DNA of 64,000 nt. Origin: Hyphomicrobiales bacterium (GTDB lineage Bacteria; Pseudomonadota; Alphaproteobacteria; Rhizobiales; Kaistiaceae). The translations under genes were made by a program, and so were the position numbers. Below, piece after piece: positions 25,935 to 35,786 of the stretch (position 1 is its first letter; every line of letters starts with the position of its first letter). The DNA lies in contig JAFKKF010000006.1 of NCBI GenBank assembly GCA_017305635.1, forward strand, positions 682,001 to 746,000, read 5' to 3'. The notes under the pieces are model-generated. The model saw only the letters and a list, made by a program, of their open reading frames with translations. It had not been told where the DNA came from and did not search any database.

Positions 25935-27572
25935 ATGAGCAGCACCCTGACCAGCAATCTCGATCCGGCCGCCAGCGTGGACGCGTCCACGCCCGGCGGT
26001 ACGGGGCTGGCCGGCGGTGCTGCGACGTCCGCCGCGACGGGCGACGCCGCTCAAACGGGCGGCGTCGCCCTTCTTGAACTGAAGAACCTGACCAAGCAGT
26101 TCGGGGCGACGGTCGCGCTCCGCGACATCAACCTGACGCTCGATGCCGGCCGTTTTCACGCGCTTCTCGGCGAGAACGGCGCGGGCAAATCGACCATCAT
26201 CAAGATCCTCGCCGGCATCTACCGCCCGACGCGCGGCGAGGTGCTGTGGGAGGGCAGCCGCGTCGATCATCCGACGCCGGCGCTCTTACGCTCGCTCGGA
26301 CTCCACATCGTCCACCAGGATTCGTCCGTGCTGCCCGGCCTGACCGTGGCGCAGAATTTCGCCCTCGGCCAGGAGCCGGTGGGCGGGCTCGGATTCATCC
26401 GCCGGCGCGCGGTGCGCGCCGAGCTCGCCGAGCGGGGAAAACGCTTCGGCGTCGAGTTCGATCCGGCGATGCCGGCCGAGCGCCTGTCGATCGGCGACCG
26501 CAAGATCCTCGAGATCCTGAAGGTGCTCGATCGCCGGCAGAAGCTTCTCGTCCTCGACGAGCCGACCGCCTCCTTCACCACCGAGGAGACGCGCCGGCTG
26601 CTCGCCATCCTGACCGAGCTGAAGGCGGAGGGAACCGCGATCCTCTACGTCACCCATCGCCTCGAGGAGATCGAGGGAATGGTCGACCGGGTGATGGTGC
26701 TCCGCGATGGCGCCAAGGTCGGCGAGCTCACCCATGCCGAAGCACGGCAGGAGCGGGTGGTGTCGCTGATGGTCGGGCGCGAGCTCGGCCAGATGTATCC
26801 GCATCCCGCCTCGCCGCCGGGCGGCGTGCTCTTCTCGACGCGGGGCATCGGCCGGGCGTCCGCCTATGAGGACGTCACCCTCGACGTGCGGCAGAACGAG
26901 ATCGTCGCGCTGGTTGGGCTCGCCGGGCATGGCAGCTTCGAGGTGGCGCGCGCCATTGCCGGACTGATGCCGCCGGAGAAGGGCGAGATGGCGATGGAGG
27001 GGCGCGCGGTGAAGCTCGCGACACTCCGCGCCGCGCTCCGCCAAGGCATCGGCTTCCTCGCCGAGGACCGCGCCGACACGATCCTCCGCGTCCGCACGGT
27101 GCGCGAGAACCTCGCGCTCGGCGCGCTCGAAATGTGGTCGCGCATGGGCTTCGTCGATCGCGCCCGCGAGGCGGACGAGGCGAACAAGCTGATCAAGGCG
27201 CTGGCGGTGCGCACCGCCTCGCCGACCGCGCTCGCCGAGTCGCTTTCGGGCGGCAACCAGCAGAAGCTGGCGCTCGGACGCTGGCTGGCGGCGGAGCGGA
27301 AGCTCCTCGTCCTCCTCGACCCGACGGCCGGCGTCGACGTCGGCGCGCGCGCCGAGATCTACAAGCACCTCCGCAATTTCGCCGATGGCGGGCGCGGCGT
27401 CGTGGTGGCGACCAGCGACCTTGCCGAGGCCCTCGGCCTCGCCGACCGGGTAATCGCCTTCTACCGCGGGCGGCAGGTCGCGACCTTCACGCGCGAGGAC
27501 CGGAACGAGGAAGAGGTGCTCGCCGCGATCACCGGTCAGACGATTGCCGCACATGGGGGAACTTCGGCATGA
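25935..27572 (+). CDS. Sugar ABC transporter ATPase with two nucleotide-binding domains
   Basis: This 545-residue RbsA/MglA-type protein has two fused ATPase domains. An Ala/Thr-rich N-terminal tail of about 45 residues precedes domain 1, which has Walker A GENGAGKSTI, a degenerate signature LSIGDRKIL and Walker B LVLDEPTAS. Domain 2 has no canonical Walker A, as usual in this family. It has the signature LSGGNQQKLALGRW and a Walker B reading VLLDPTAGVD, which lacks the usual Glu after Asp. It overlaps the following permease as ATGA. It powers the importer of this operon. Confidence 0.9.
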   Translation: MSSTLTSNLDPAASVDASTPGGTGLAGGAATSAATGDAAQTGGVALLELKNLTKQFGATVALRDINLTLDAGRFHALLGENGAGKSTIIKILAGIYRPTRGEVLWEGSRVDHPTPALLRSLGLHIVHQDSSVLPGLTVAQNFALGQEPVGGLGFIRRRAVRAELAERGKRFGVEFDPAMPAERLSIGDRKILEILKVLDRRQKLLVLDEPTASFTTEETRRLLAILTELKAEGTAILYVTHRLEEIEGMVDRVMVLRDGAKVGELTHAEARQERVVSLMVGRELGQMYPHPASPPGGVLFSTRGIGRASAYEDVTLDVRQNEIVALVGLAGHGSFEVARAIAGLMPPEKGEMAMEGRAVKLATLRAALRQGIGFLAEDRADTILRVRTVRENLALGALEMWSRMGFVDRAREADEANKLIKALAVRTASPTALAESLSGGNQQKLALGRWLAAERKLLVLLDPTAGVDVGARAEIYKHLRNFADGGRGVVVATSDLAEALGLADRVIAFYRGRQVATFTREDRNEEEVLAAITGQTIAAHGGTSA

Positions 27573-28519
27573 CGTTCAGCAGGCGCACGGTCGGCCCGAT
27601 CGTCCTCGTCGTGGTCGGCGTGCTGCTCGCCTGGTTCCTCGTGCCGCGCTTCGGGACGAGGATCAATATCGGCTATTTCCTCCTGCAGTCGGTGCCGCTG
27701 CTGCTCACCGCCGTCGGCCAGACGCTGGTCATCATCACCGCGGGCATCGACCTCTCGGTCGGCGCCATGGTGGCGCTGTCGGGCATCATCGCGGCGCTGC
27801 TCATGGACCCATCCGGGCCGGGAAGCGTGCCGCTCGCGCTCGCCGGCTGCCTCGGGGCGGCGCTCGCCGTCGGCCTCACCAACGGGCTCCTGGTCGTGCG
27901 CTACAACCTGCCGCCGTTCCTGGCGACGCTCGGCATGACCTTCTTCCTCGCCGGCCTCAACCTCTACCTGATGCCGGTCCCAGGCGGGAAGATCGCCGAA
28001 TCCTTCCAGGACGCGGCGGCGACGCGCTGGGGCTACGTGCCGGCGACAGTGGTGGTGACGCTCATCTTCCTCGCGCTCATCGCCGTCTTCATCGACCGCT
28101 CGCGCTTCGGCCTCCGGCTGCGGGCCGTCGGCTGGAACGAGAAGTCGGCGCGGCTCGCCGGCGTGTCGCCGGGCAAGGTGAAGATCGCCGCCTATATCTG
28201 CTCGGCGCTGCTCGCCATGCTCGCCGGCCTGTTCATCGCCTCGCGCACGGGCAGCGGCGATCCGCTGGTCGGCAATACCTACCAGCTCTCCTCGATCAGC
28301 GCGGCGGTGCTCGGCGGGATCGACCTCTTCGGCGGGCGCGGCACGATCTGGGGTGCCATTGCCGGCGCGCTGGTGCTCGCCATGATCGGCAACGTGCTCA
28401 ACCTCCTCGGCGTGGTCGCCTACTGGCAGTGGATCGTGCAGGGGCTGGTCCTCCTCGTCGCCGTCGCGCTCTATGCGGTGCAGTTCGGCCGCAAGCGGCA
28501 GCAGGCCCGCCTCGCCTGA
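27569..28519 (+). CDS. Rbs-type sugar ABC transporter permease (second of two)
   Basis: This 316-residue BPD_transp_2 permease has the signature TAGIDLSVGAMVALSGIIAA and the loop GLRLRAVGWNEKSARLAGV. The ATG at 27569 overlaps the ATPase stop (ATGA). It completes the permease pair of the importer that starts at 23799. The following gene, a citrate-lyase-like protein, begins 73 bp later and could be the last member of the operon. Confidence 0.9.
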   Translation: MTFSRRTVGPIVLVVVGVLLAWFLVPRFGTRINIGYFLLQSVPLLLTAVGQTLVIITAGIDLSVGAMVALSGIIAALLMDPSGPGSVPLALAGCLGAALAVGLTNGLLVVRYNLPPFLATLGMTFFLAGLNLYLMPVPGGKIAESFQDAAATRWGYVPATVVVTLIFLALIAVFIDRSRFGLRLRAVGWNEKSARLAGVSPGKVKIAAYICSALLAMLAGLFIASRTGSGDPLVGNTYQLSSISAAVLGGIDLFGGRGTIWGAIAGALVLAMIGNVLNLLGVVAYWQWIVQGLVLLVAVALYAVQFGRKRQQARLA

Positions 28520-28592
28520 GGCGAACCGGCCTTGGCCGGAGCGGAGAGCCCCTGATAGGCTCGCCGGCGGGGATTCCTTTTCCGGGGACGCG

Positions 28593-29480
28593 ATGAAGGC
28601 GCCGGTGCTGCTTCGAAGCATGCTGTTCGCGCCGGCGCACGAGGCGCGGAAGGTCGCGCGGCTGGCGACCTCGGGCGCCGATGCCGTGGTGCTCGACCTC
28701 GAGGACGCGGTCGCGACGGAGCGGAAGGCGGAGGCGCGCGACGCGGCGCGCGGGGCATTGCCAACGCTGGGCGGCCTCTTCCGCGTGGTGCGCGTGAACG
28801 GGCTCGCCAGCGGGCTGACGGCAGACGATCTCGCGGCGGTGGTCTGCGATGCCCTCGACGCGATCGTCCTGCCGAAGGCCGAGACGGAGGCGGACCTCGC
28901 CCGGCTCGAGGCGCTGATCGTGAAGGCGGAAGCGGCCAATGGGGTGCCGACCGGCTCGGTCGGCGTGATCGCGCTGGTCGAGAGCGCGGCCGGGATCGCG
29001 CAGGCCGGCGGGATAGCACGGGCCGGCGGGAGGCTCATCGGCATGGCGTTCGGCTCGGCAGACCTTGGCACCGATCTCGGCCTGCCGAGGCTGCGCGGCG
29101 ACCTCACCCCGGCGCTCGCCTATGGCCGGGCGAAGCTCGTCTATGACGCGCGGGGAGCGGGATTGCCCTGTCCGGTGGACGGGCCGTTCCTCGACATCCG
29201 CGACGGGGCCGCCTTCGAGGCGGATTGCCGGGTCTCGGCGGCGCTCGGCTTCCGCGGGCGCATCTGCATCCATCCGGACCAGGTCGCGATCGCCAATCGC
29301 GCCTATGCGCCGGACGAGGCGGAGGTCGCCCTGGCGCGGCGGGTCGTCGCCGCCTTTGCCGAGGCGGGCGCGTCCGGAAGCGCGGCCATCGCGGTCGAGG
29401 GAATTTTCGTCGATGCGCCGGTGGCCCGGAAAGCGGCGGAGATCGTCGCGCTCGCGGACGCCATCGCCGCGAAAGGGTGA
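28593..29480 (+). CDS. HpcH/HpaI (CitE-like) aldolase/lyase
   Basis: This 295-residue TIM-barrel protein begins LRSMLFAPAHEARKVARLA. It has GADAVVLDLEDAVATERKAEAR, typical of CitE and malyl-CoA lyase relatives, and later GMAFGSADLGTDLG. Members cleave C-C bonds of CoA-activated or free hydroxy acids with Mg2+. The ATG at 28593 was chosen because it starts at the conserved N-terminus; the open frame upstream has no support. It follows the sugar transporter and may act on a product of that pathway. No CoA partner enzyme is adjacent. Confidence 0.82.
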   Translation: MKAPVLLRSMLFAPAHEARKVARLATSGADAVVLDLEDAVATERKAEARDAARGALPTLGGLFRVVRVNGLASGLTADDLAAVVCDALDAIVLPKAETEADLARLEALIVKAEAANGVPTGSVGVIALVESAAGIAQAGGIARAGGRLIGMAFGSADLGTDLGLPRLRGDLTPALAYGRAKLVYDARGAGLPCPVDGPFLDIRDGAAFEADCRVSAALGFRGRICIHPDQVAIANRAYAPDEAEVALARRVVAAFAEAGASGSAAIAVEGIFVDAPVARKAAEIVALADAIAAKG

Positions 29481-29578
29481 GAGCCGCCGACTGGTCCGGT
29501 CGCAGTCGGTGCGAGTGGCCCTTTCTGGCGGCGTCGGAGGACGCGTAGCTAGTCGAGAGGCTTCTGACGGAGGGCGCC

Positions 29579-30736
29579 ATGCGCGCGGCAATCATCGGTT
29601 CGGGCTATATCGCGCGGGTCCATGCGCGACTGATCGGCGAACTCGGCGGCGAGGTGGTGGCGGTGGTCGGTCGCACGCTCGGCGCGGCGCAGGCCTTCGG
29701 CATCGGGCGGGCCCATGACAATGTCGAGGCGATGCTGAGGGCCGAGAAGCCCGACGTGGTCCATGTCTGCTCGCCGAACACGTTCCATGCCGAGCAGTCG
29801 ATCGCCGCCTTCAGGGCGGGCGCGCATGTGCTCTGCGAGAAGCCCATGGCGACGAGCGGCGATGATTGCCGCCGCATGATCGATGCCGCCGACCAGGCAG
29901 GAAGGGTCGGCGCCATCGCCTATTGCTATCGCGGCTATCCGCTGGTGCGCGAGCTCAGGCGGCTGGTGCGGACGGGCGATTTCGGCGAGCTCTGGCGCGT
30001 GACCGGGCTCTACCTCTCGCAGGATGTCTTCGATCCGGAGAAATACGTCTGGCACTTCACGCCCGGCCTCTGCGGGCCGTCCTACGCGCTGTTCGATTTC
30101 GGCGTGCACTGGCTCGACCTCGTCCAGTACATTTCCGGCCGGCCGATCGAGGAGATATTCGCGCGCTTCCATACGCGGCGGCGCGAGCGCACCTGGCGCG
30201 GCGGCACGGGGCAGGGACCGATGCCGCCCGGCCATCCCGACAGCACCGGCGGCGTCGCCGTGGATTTCGGGCTCGAGGACCAGGCCGACATCGTCGTCGG
30301 CTTCGGCGGTGGCGCCTCGGGCGGGGCGACGATCATGGGCCTGTCGCCGGGCAATCCCAACCACATCGCGGTGTCGATGGATGGCGAGAAGGGCGGCTTC
30401 GACTGGCTGCAGGAGCAGCCGAACTCCTACGTCGAGCGCCGGCTCGGCCGGAAGATCGTGCGCGACAAGGATCCGGACCGGCTGCAGCCGGCCGACCGCT
30501 GGACGTCGAGCGTGCCGGGGGGACATCCGGAGGGCTATCTCGATGCCTTCCGCAACGTGATCGCCGAATCCTGGCGCGGTATGAAGGGCGAGACGAAGGA
30601 CTTCCCGACCTTCGGTGCGGGACTGTGCGGCATCGAGATCGTCGAGGCGGCGGTGAAGAGCGCCAATGCTGGAAGCACCGCGGCTGTCACGGACTCGGGC
30701 CCGTCCTTCGACGAGGCCTTTCCGTTCACGGCGTGA
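29579..30736 (+). CDS. Gfo/Idh/MocA-family oxidoreductase
   Basis: This 385-residue NAD(P)-dependent dehydrogenase has an N-terminal Rossmann start RAAIIGSGYIARVHARL and the motif GAHVLCEKPMATS, whose EKP lysine is part of the active site. DFGVHWLDLVQYISG carries the catalytic histidine. Family members oxidise inositols, sugars or their amino derivatives. The next gene on the same strand encodes a DegT-type aminotransferase, so the ketone produced here may be its substrate (or the reverse in catabolism). The substrate is unknown. Confidence 0.88.
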   Translation: MRAAIIGSGYIARVHARLIGELGGEVVAVVGRTLGAAQAFGIGRAHDNVEAMLRAEKPDVVHVCSPNTFHAEQSIAAFRAGAHVLCEKPMATSGDDCRRMIDAADQAGRVGAIAYCYRGYPLVRELRRLVRTGDFGELWRVTGLYLSQDVFDPEKYVWHFTPGLCGPSYALFDFGVHWLDLVQYISGRPIEEIFARFHTRRRERTWRGGTGQGPMPPGHPDSTGGVAVDFGLEDQADIVVGFGGGASGGATIMGLSPGNPNHIAVSMDGEKGGFDWLQEQPNSYVERRLGRKIVRDKDPDRLQPADRWTSSVPGGHPEGYLDAFRNVIAESWRGMKGETKDFPTFGAGLCGIEIVEAAVKSANAGSTAAVTDSGPSFDEAFPFTA

Positions 30737-30828
30737 GGCAAGTGGTTCCGGAGAACGGGCGAGGTCTGGCTCTTTCGAAGGGGCCGAAACTTGCCTAGCG
30801 TCGGCAAGCCAAGGAACCGGAGGGCGGC

Positions 30829-32079
30829 ATGTATATCGTCGGGGAAGAGGAAATCGCGGCGCTCGCCAACGTCATCCGGGAGGGCCGCCTCTTCCGCTAC
30901 GGCGTCGGCAATGAATGCGACCGCTTCGAGAGCCGCTATGCGGCGCATCTCGGCGTCGGTCATTTCGCGCTGACGGTGAGCGGCACCTACGCGCTGTCGG
31001 CGGCGATGATCGCCCTCGGCCTCGGGCCGGGCGACGAGGTGCTGATCCCGGCGCATACCTACATGGCGACCGCCACCGCGGTGCTGACGACCGGCGCCAT
31101 CCCGGTCATCGTCGACGTGGACGAGAGCATCACCATCGATCCCGCCGCGATCGAGAACGCCATCGGCCCGCGTACCAGGGCCGTGGTCCCCGTCCATATG
31201 TGGGGCGCCGCCTGCAACATGGACGCGATCATGGACATCGCACGACGGCACGAGCTCTGGGTGATCGAGGATTCCTGCCAGGGCGTCGGCGGCGGCTACG
31301 AGGGGAAGAAGTTCGGCTCGATCGGGCATATCGGCGCCTTCTCGTTCAACTACTACAAGAACATGACCTCGGGCGAAGGCGGCGGCGTTTCGACCTCCGA
31401 CGAGCGGCTCGCCAAGCGCGCGCGCTGCGCCATCGACCCGTGCCACTTCTACTGGACCGGCCGCGAGGACGGCGACGAGGCCGACAAGCCGTTTGCCGGC
31501 AATGGCGGGCGGGCGTCGGAGCTGATGGGGGCGATGCTCAACGTGCAGCTCGACCGCATCGACGGCATCGTCGCGGCGATGCGGGCGGAGAAGAAGCAGG
31601 TCATCGAGGGGACGAAGAAGCTCTCCAACCTCGGCCTCAAGCTCTCGCCCATGAACAGTCCTGACCACGACTGCGCGGCGCATCTCATGTACCTGATGCC
31701 CTCGGCGGAAGAGGCGAAGCGCTTCACGCGGATCTTCCCCTCGGTGATCGCCGGCAAGACGGGCCGCCACACCTATACGGAATGGGACCAGGTGCTGATG
31801 GGGATGGGCGCGGCGCATCCGGCGATGAACCCATACAACCACCCGGACAATGCCGCCTGCCGGCGGACCTATTCCAAGGACATGTGCGCGCGGTCGCTGG
31901 AGATCCTCAACCGCACCGTGATGGTGCCGATGCATCCGAAGCATTCGCAGGCGGAGATCGACGCGATCATCCACAATATCGAGGTGGCGAGCCGTGCCGT
32001 GCTGGCCGGCGACGAGGACGGCAGCATCAAGCCGACGAGCGCCCTCGACGCGCAGAAGTTCGACATGAGCGCGACCTGA
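30829..32079 (+). CDS. DegT/DnrJ/EryC1/StrS-family PLP aminotransferase
   Basis: This 416-residue fold-type I aminotransferase resembles those acting on keto-sugars and keto-cyclitols. TVSGTYALSAAMIALGLGPGDEVLIPAHTYMATATAV is the family substrate/PLP block. VIEDSCQGVG carries the Asp that holds the PLP ring nitrogen, and the internal aldimine lysine is in NYYKNMTSGEGGG. It follows the Gfo/Idh dehydrogenase by 92 bp and precedes a MocR-type regulator. It may add or remove an amino group on a ketose or inosose. Direction and substrate are not decided. Confidence 0.88.
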   Translation: MYIVGEEEIAALANVIREGRLFRYGVGNECDRFESRYAAHLGVGHFALTVSGTYALSAAMIALGLGPGDEVLIPAHTYMATATAVLTTGAIPVIVDVDESITIDPAAIENAIGPRTRAVVPVHMWGAACNMDAIMDIARRHELWVIEDSCQGVGGGYEGKKFGSIGHIGAFSFNYYKNMTSGEGGGVSTSDERLAKRARCAIDPCHFYWTGREDGDEADKPFAGNGGRASELMGAMLNVQLDRIDGIVAAMRAEKKQVIEGTKKLSNLGLKLSPMNSPDHDCAAHLMYLMPSAEEAKRFTRIFPSVIAGKTGRHTYTEWDQVLMGMGAAHPAMNPYNHPDNAACRRTYSKDMCARSLEILNRTVMVPMHPKHSQAEIDAIIHNIEVASRAVLAGDEDGSIKPTSALDAQKFDMSAT

Positions 32080-32183
32080 GGCGACCGAACGGCGCGGAAA
32101 CACACTTCATTTTCCGGCCGGGTTGACCGCCCACCAGTCCCCTGTAAGGTTCTCGCTCAGGGCGACCCCGGGGTACCACTTCG

Positions 32184-33659
32184 ATGGCGCGTGCATGCCG
32201 CCTGCCGCTCGACATGGTCAGCCTCGACCGGCGCGCGGCGACGCCTCTCCATCGGCAGCTCTACGAGAGCCTGCGCGCCCATATCCTCGACGGGAAGCTG
32301 CCTTCCGGCACGCGCCTGCCGGCGACGCGCGAGCTTGCCAACGACCTCGGCGTCAGCCGCAACACGGTGATCGCCGCCTATGACGCGCTGCTGGCGGAGG
32401 GCTATCTCGATTCGGTCGCCGGCTCGGGCACGCGGGTGGCGCCGTTGCCCTCGCGGCCGGTGCGGACGAGCGCCGGCGAGGACCGCCTGCCGCCGCTTTC
32501 CGCACGCGGCGAGCTCATGGCGACGCAGGCGCGCGACCGCACGACCGCCGGCCTCCATGCCTTCCGTCCGGGACTGCCGGAGATCGAGACGTTTCCGTTT
32601 TCGACCTGGGCGCGGCTGGTGGCGGCGAGCATGCGCCACGCCCACGAGGACCTGTTCGGTTATCACCTCATCGCCGGCCATCCGCGGCTGCGGCGCGCGC
32701 TCGCCGAATACCTGGTCGTCTCGCGCGGCGTGCGCTGCACGCCCGAGCAGGTGATCGTGCTCCCCGGCGCGCAGGCGGCGCTCGACCTGATCGGGCGCAT
32801 GTTCATGGATCCCGGCGACCATTTCTGGATGGAGGATCCGGGCTATCTCGGCGCGCATACGGCCTTCATCGCCGCCGGCGGCAGGCCGGTGCCGCTTTCC
32901 GTCGGACCCGACGGCTGGCACCTCGAAGGGGCGCGCCCCTCGCCGCGGCTCATCTTCGTGACGCCGTCCTGCCAATGGCCGCGCGCCCTCGTCATGCCGA
33001 TGGAAGCCCGGCTCCGCCTCCTCAAGATCGCCGAGGCGCACGATGCCTGGATCATCGAGGACGACTATGACAGCGAGTACCGCTTCCGCGGCCATCCGAT
33101 CCCGGCGATGCAGGGCTTCGACAAGAGCGGGCGGGTGATCTATCTCGGCACGCTGTCGAAGACGATGTTCCCGTCCATGCGCATCGCCTACCTGGTGATA
33201 CCGGAGAAGCTGCTGCACGGGTTCAAGACGGCGCTCAGCATTACCGGGCAGTATCCGCCGCTCCTCCTCCAGGTGGCGCTCGCCGATTTCATCTCGCAGG
33301 GCTTCTTCGCCACCCACCTGCGGCGGATGCGGCGGCTCTATGCGCGGCGGCAGCGCGAGTTCCTCGCGCTTTCCGAGGCCCGCCTCGGCCGCTGGATCAC
33401 GGCGCAGCCATCGGATACCGGCATGCAGGTGAGCGCGCGCTTCAAGCAGCCCATGGACGACGGCGTGGTGCTGGCGGCGGCACGCCGCCACGGCATCGAC
33501 TTCGTGCGCATGTCGACGCAGTACCGCCATGCGACGCCCGAACACGGCATGCTGCTCGGCTATGCCGGCGTCGGGCAGGACGAGATGCGGCAGGGCGTCG
33601 AGAGCCTGCGGGCGGCCTTCGTCGAGCTCGAGCAGGGCGCGGCGCGCCGGCAGGCGTGA
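32184..33659 (+). CDS. MocR/PdxR-type GntR regulator with aminotransferase-like domain
   Basis: This 491-residue chimera has an N-terminal GntR winged helix (ATPLHRQLYESLRAHILDGKLPSGTRLPATRELANDLGVSRNTVIAAYDAL). It is joined to a fold-type I aminotransferase domain with the PLP lysine in GTLSKTMFPSMRIAYL and the Asp/Tyr segment IIEDDYDSEYR. MocR proteins sense PLP or an amino compound and control nearby genes. An alternative start is the ATG at 32214. Its position after the dehydrogenase-aminotransferase pair suggests it regulates them, although it is transcribed in the same direction. Confidence 0.87.
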   Translation: MARACRLPLDMVSLDRRAATPLHRQLYESLRAHILDGKLPSGTRLPATRELANDLGVSRNTVIAAYDALLAEGYLDSVAGSGTRVAPLPSRPVRTSAGEDRLPPLSARGELMATQARDRTTAGLHAFRPGLPEIETFPFSTWARLVAASMRHAHEDLFGYHLIAGHPRLRRALAEYLVVSRGVRCTPEQVIVLPGAQAALDLIGRMFMDPGDHFWMEDPGYLGAHTAFIAAGGRPVPLSVGPDGWHLEGARPSPRLIFVTPSCQWPRALVMPMEARLRLLKIAEAHDAWIIEDDYDSEYRFRGHPIPAMQGFDKSGRVIYLGTLSKTMFPSMRIAYLVIPEKLLHGFKTALSITGQYPPLLLQVALADFISQGFFATHLRRMRRLYARRQREFLALSEARLGRWITAQPSDTGMQVSARFKQPMDDGVVLAAARRHGIDFVRMSTQYRHATPEHGMLLGYAGVGQDEMRQGVESLRAAFVELEQGAARRQA

Positions 33660-33755
33660 CGTAGCCGATTTCCCATCCGCGGCGGCCTGTCGGGCATTTC
33701 GTGCGCGATCCATGCGCGCATGGTGCGTGCCTGGCGGCCAGCGGATCGCGCGAAA

Positions 33756-35786
33756 CTAGGAGGCGGGTACGGCCGCCAGGGGTGCTGGCGTTTCGAGCGG
33801 ATAGAAGCAGGCGGTCGCGCGCCCGCCGGCATCGCGGACGAGGGGCGGAACGAACTCGGCGCAGCGTTCGGTGGCGCGGAAGCAGCGCGTGCGGAAGCGG
33901 CAGCCCGAGGGCGGCGCGAGCGGGGAAGGCGGCTCGCCGGCGAGGATCACCGGCTTGCCATCGGCCTTGTCGAGCTCGGGGACCGCGCTCAGCAGCGCCG
34001 CCGTGTAGGGATGGCGCGGCCGCGCGCAGACCTCCGCCGCCGGGCCATGCTCGACCACCTGGCCGAGGAACATCACCGCGACGTGGCTGCAGAAATGCCG
34101 GATGACGCGCAGGTCGTGGCTGATGAAGATCATCGAGAAGCCGATCTCGCGCCGGAGATCGGTGAAGAGGTTGATGATCTGCGCCTGGATGGAGACGTCG
34201 AGGGAGGCGATCGGCTCGTCGGCAACGACGAGCGCGGGGCGGAGCGCGATGGCCCGCGCAATGGAGATGCGCTGGCGCTGCCCGCCCGAGAACTCGTGAG
34301 GAAGGCGCTTGCGGTGGCGCGGCGACATGCCGACCATGTCGAGGACGGCGTCGATGCGCCGATCGATCTCGACGGCGGGCAGGCGGAAGGCGCGCAGCGG
34401 CTCGGCGATGATGTCCTCGATGCGCGCGCGGGGGTTGAGCGCGGCATAGGGGTTCTGGAAGATCGGCTGGATGTGCCGGCGCACGGCGCGGAGGCTCCTG
34501 CCCGCGATGCCCGTGATGTCCTCGCCCATGAACTGGATGCTGCCGGAATCGGTATCCACCAAGCGGAGGATGCAGCGCGCCAGCGTGGACTTGCCGCAGC
34601 CGGTCTCGCCGGCGATGCCGAGCGTGTCGCCGCGCGCCAGCGTCACCGACACGCCATCCAGCGCATGCACCTCGCGGCGCCGCCCGAACGGCAAGGCCGC
34701 CGGGAGGCGGAAATGCCGGACGAGATCGCTGACGCGCAGGATCGGCTCTGCCGCCGTCGCGGACACATCCGATGGCGCGGCGGTAGCCGCGACCGGCCCG
34801 GTCCCGACCGGCGGCACGGCATCCGCGTGCCAGCAGGCGACGGCACGCCCTTCGGAATCCGCCACCAGCGGCGGGTCTTCGACGCGGCAGCGCTCGCTCG
34901 CCAGCGGGCAGCGCGGATGGAAGGGGCAGCCGCTCGGCAACGCGCCGAAATCGGGCGGCTCCCCGCCGATCGTCTGAAGCCGCGCGTTCGCGGCGGCATT
35001 GGCGGCCGGCATGGCGGCGATCAGCGCGCGGCTATAGGGGTGGCGCGGGCGGTCGAGGATGGCGCGCACCGGGCCCTGTTCGACGATGCGCCCGGCATAC
35101 ATGACGGCGACGCGGTCGCAGATGCGGCTGACGACTGCGAGGTCGTGGCTGATGAAGATCATCGCCGCGCCGGTCTCGCGGTTGAGCCGGCCGAGCAGGT
35201 CGAGGACCTGCGCCTGCACGGTGACGTCGAGGGCGGTGGTCGGCTCGTCGGCGATCACCAGCTCGGGCGAATTGACCAGCGCGGTGGCGATCATCGCCCG
35301 CTGCAGCATGCCGCCGGAGAACTCGTTGGGATAGGCGCGGGCGCGCGCCGCCGGATCGGGGATCGAGACCTGGCGGAAGATGTCCTCGACGCGGGCGCGC
35401 GCCGTGCGGCGATCGGCCTTGCCGTGCAGGAGCAGCGGCTCGGCGACCTGCGCGCCGACGCGCTTCAGCGGATTGAACGAGGTCATCGGGTTCTGGAAGA
35501 TCATGCCGATGCCGAGACCGCGTATCTCGGCGAGCCGGCGCGGGCCGGCGCGGGTGAGTTCCTCGCCATGGAAGCGGATGCTGCCGCCGGCGAAGGAGGC
35601 GCCGGGCGGCAGCAAAGCCGGTATGGCGAGGGCCGTCATGCTCTTGCCGGAGCCCGATTCGCCGACGATGCCGAGCACCTCGCCGGCGGACACGCGGAGC
35701 CCGAGCCCGCGCACGATCGGGCGCGAGCCGGTGTCGGTGGCGACCGAAATCCTGAGGTCTTCGATCTCGAGGAGGGGGGCGCTCAT
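33756..35786 (-). CDS. Dipeptide/oligopeptide ABC transporter ATPase, DppD-DppF fusion
   Basis: This 676-residue protein joins the two ATPases that are usually separate. The first half has Walker A GESGSGKSM, signature EFSGGMLQRAMIATAL and Walker B LVIADEPTTALD. The second half has GETGCGKSTLA, EFSGGQRQRISIARAI and LVVADEPIASLD. Each half ends with the oligopeptide-type C-terminal cysteine region (CPFHPRCPLASERC; CRFRTRCFRATERC). The start at 35786 overlaps the DppC-type stop (ATGA). It is the last gene of the leftward dpp-like operon and energises peptide or nickel/peptide uptake. Confidence 0.92.
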   Translation of the reverse strand: MSAPLLEIEDLRISVATDTGSRPIVRGLGLRVSAGEVLGIVGESGSGKSMTALAIPALLPPGASFAGGSIRFHGEELTRAGPRRLAEIRGLGIGMIFQNPMTSFNPLKRVGAQVAEPLLLHGKADRRTARARVEDIFRQVSIPDPAARARAYPNEFSGGMLQRAMIATALVNSPELVIADEPTTALDVTVQAQVLDLLGRLNRETGAAMIFISHDLAVVSRICDRVAVMYAGRIVEQGPVRAILDRPRHPYSRALIAAMPAANAAANARLQTIGGEPPDFGALPSGCPFHPRCPLASERCRVEDPPLVADSEGRAVACWHADAVPPVGTGPVAATAAPSDVSATAAEPILRVSDLVRHFRLPAALPFGRRREVHALDGVSVTLARGDTLGIAGETGCGKSTLARCILRLVDTDSGSIQFMGEDITGIAGRSLRAVRRHIQPIFQNPYAALNPRARIEDIIAEPLRAFRLPAVEIDRRIDAVLDMVGMSPRHRKRLPHEFSGGQRQRISIARAIALRPALVVADEPIASLDVSIQAQIINLFTDLRREIGFSMIFISHDLRVIRHFCSHVAVMFLGQVVEHGPAAEVCARPRHPYTAALLSAVPELDKADGKPVILAGEPPSPLAPPSGCRFRTRCFRATERCAEFVPPLVRDAGGRATACFYPLETPAPLAAVPAS

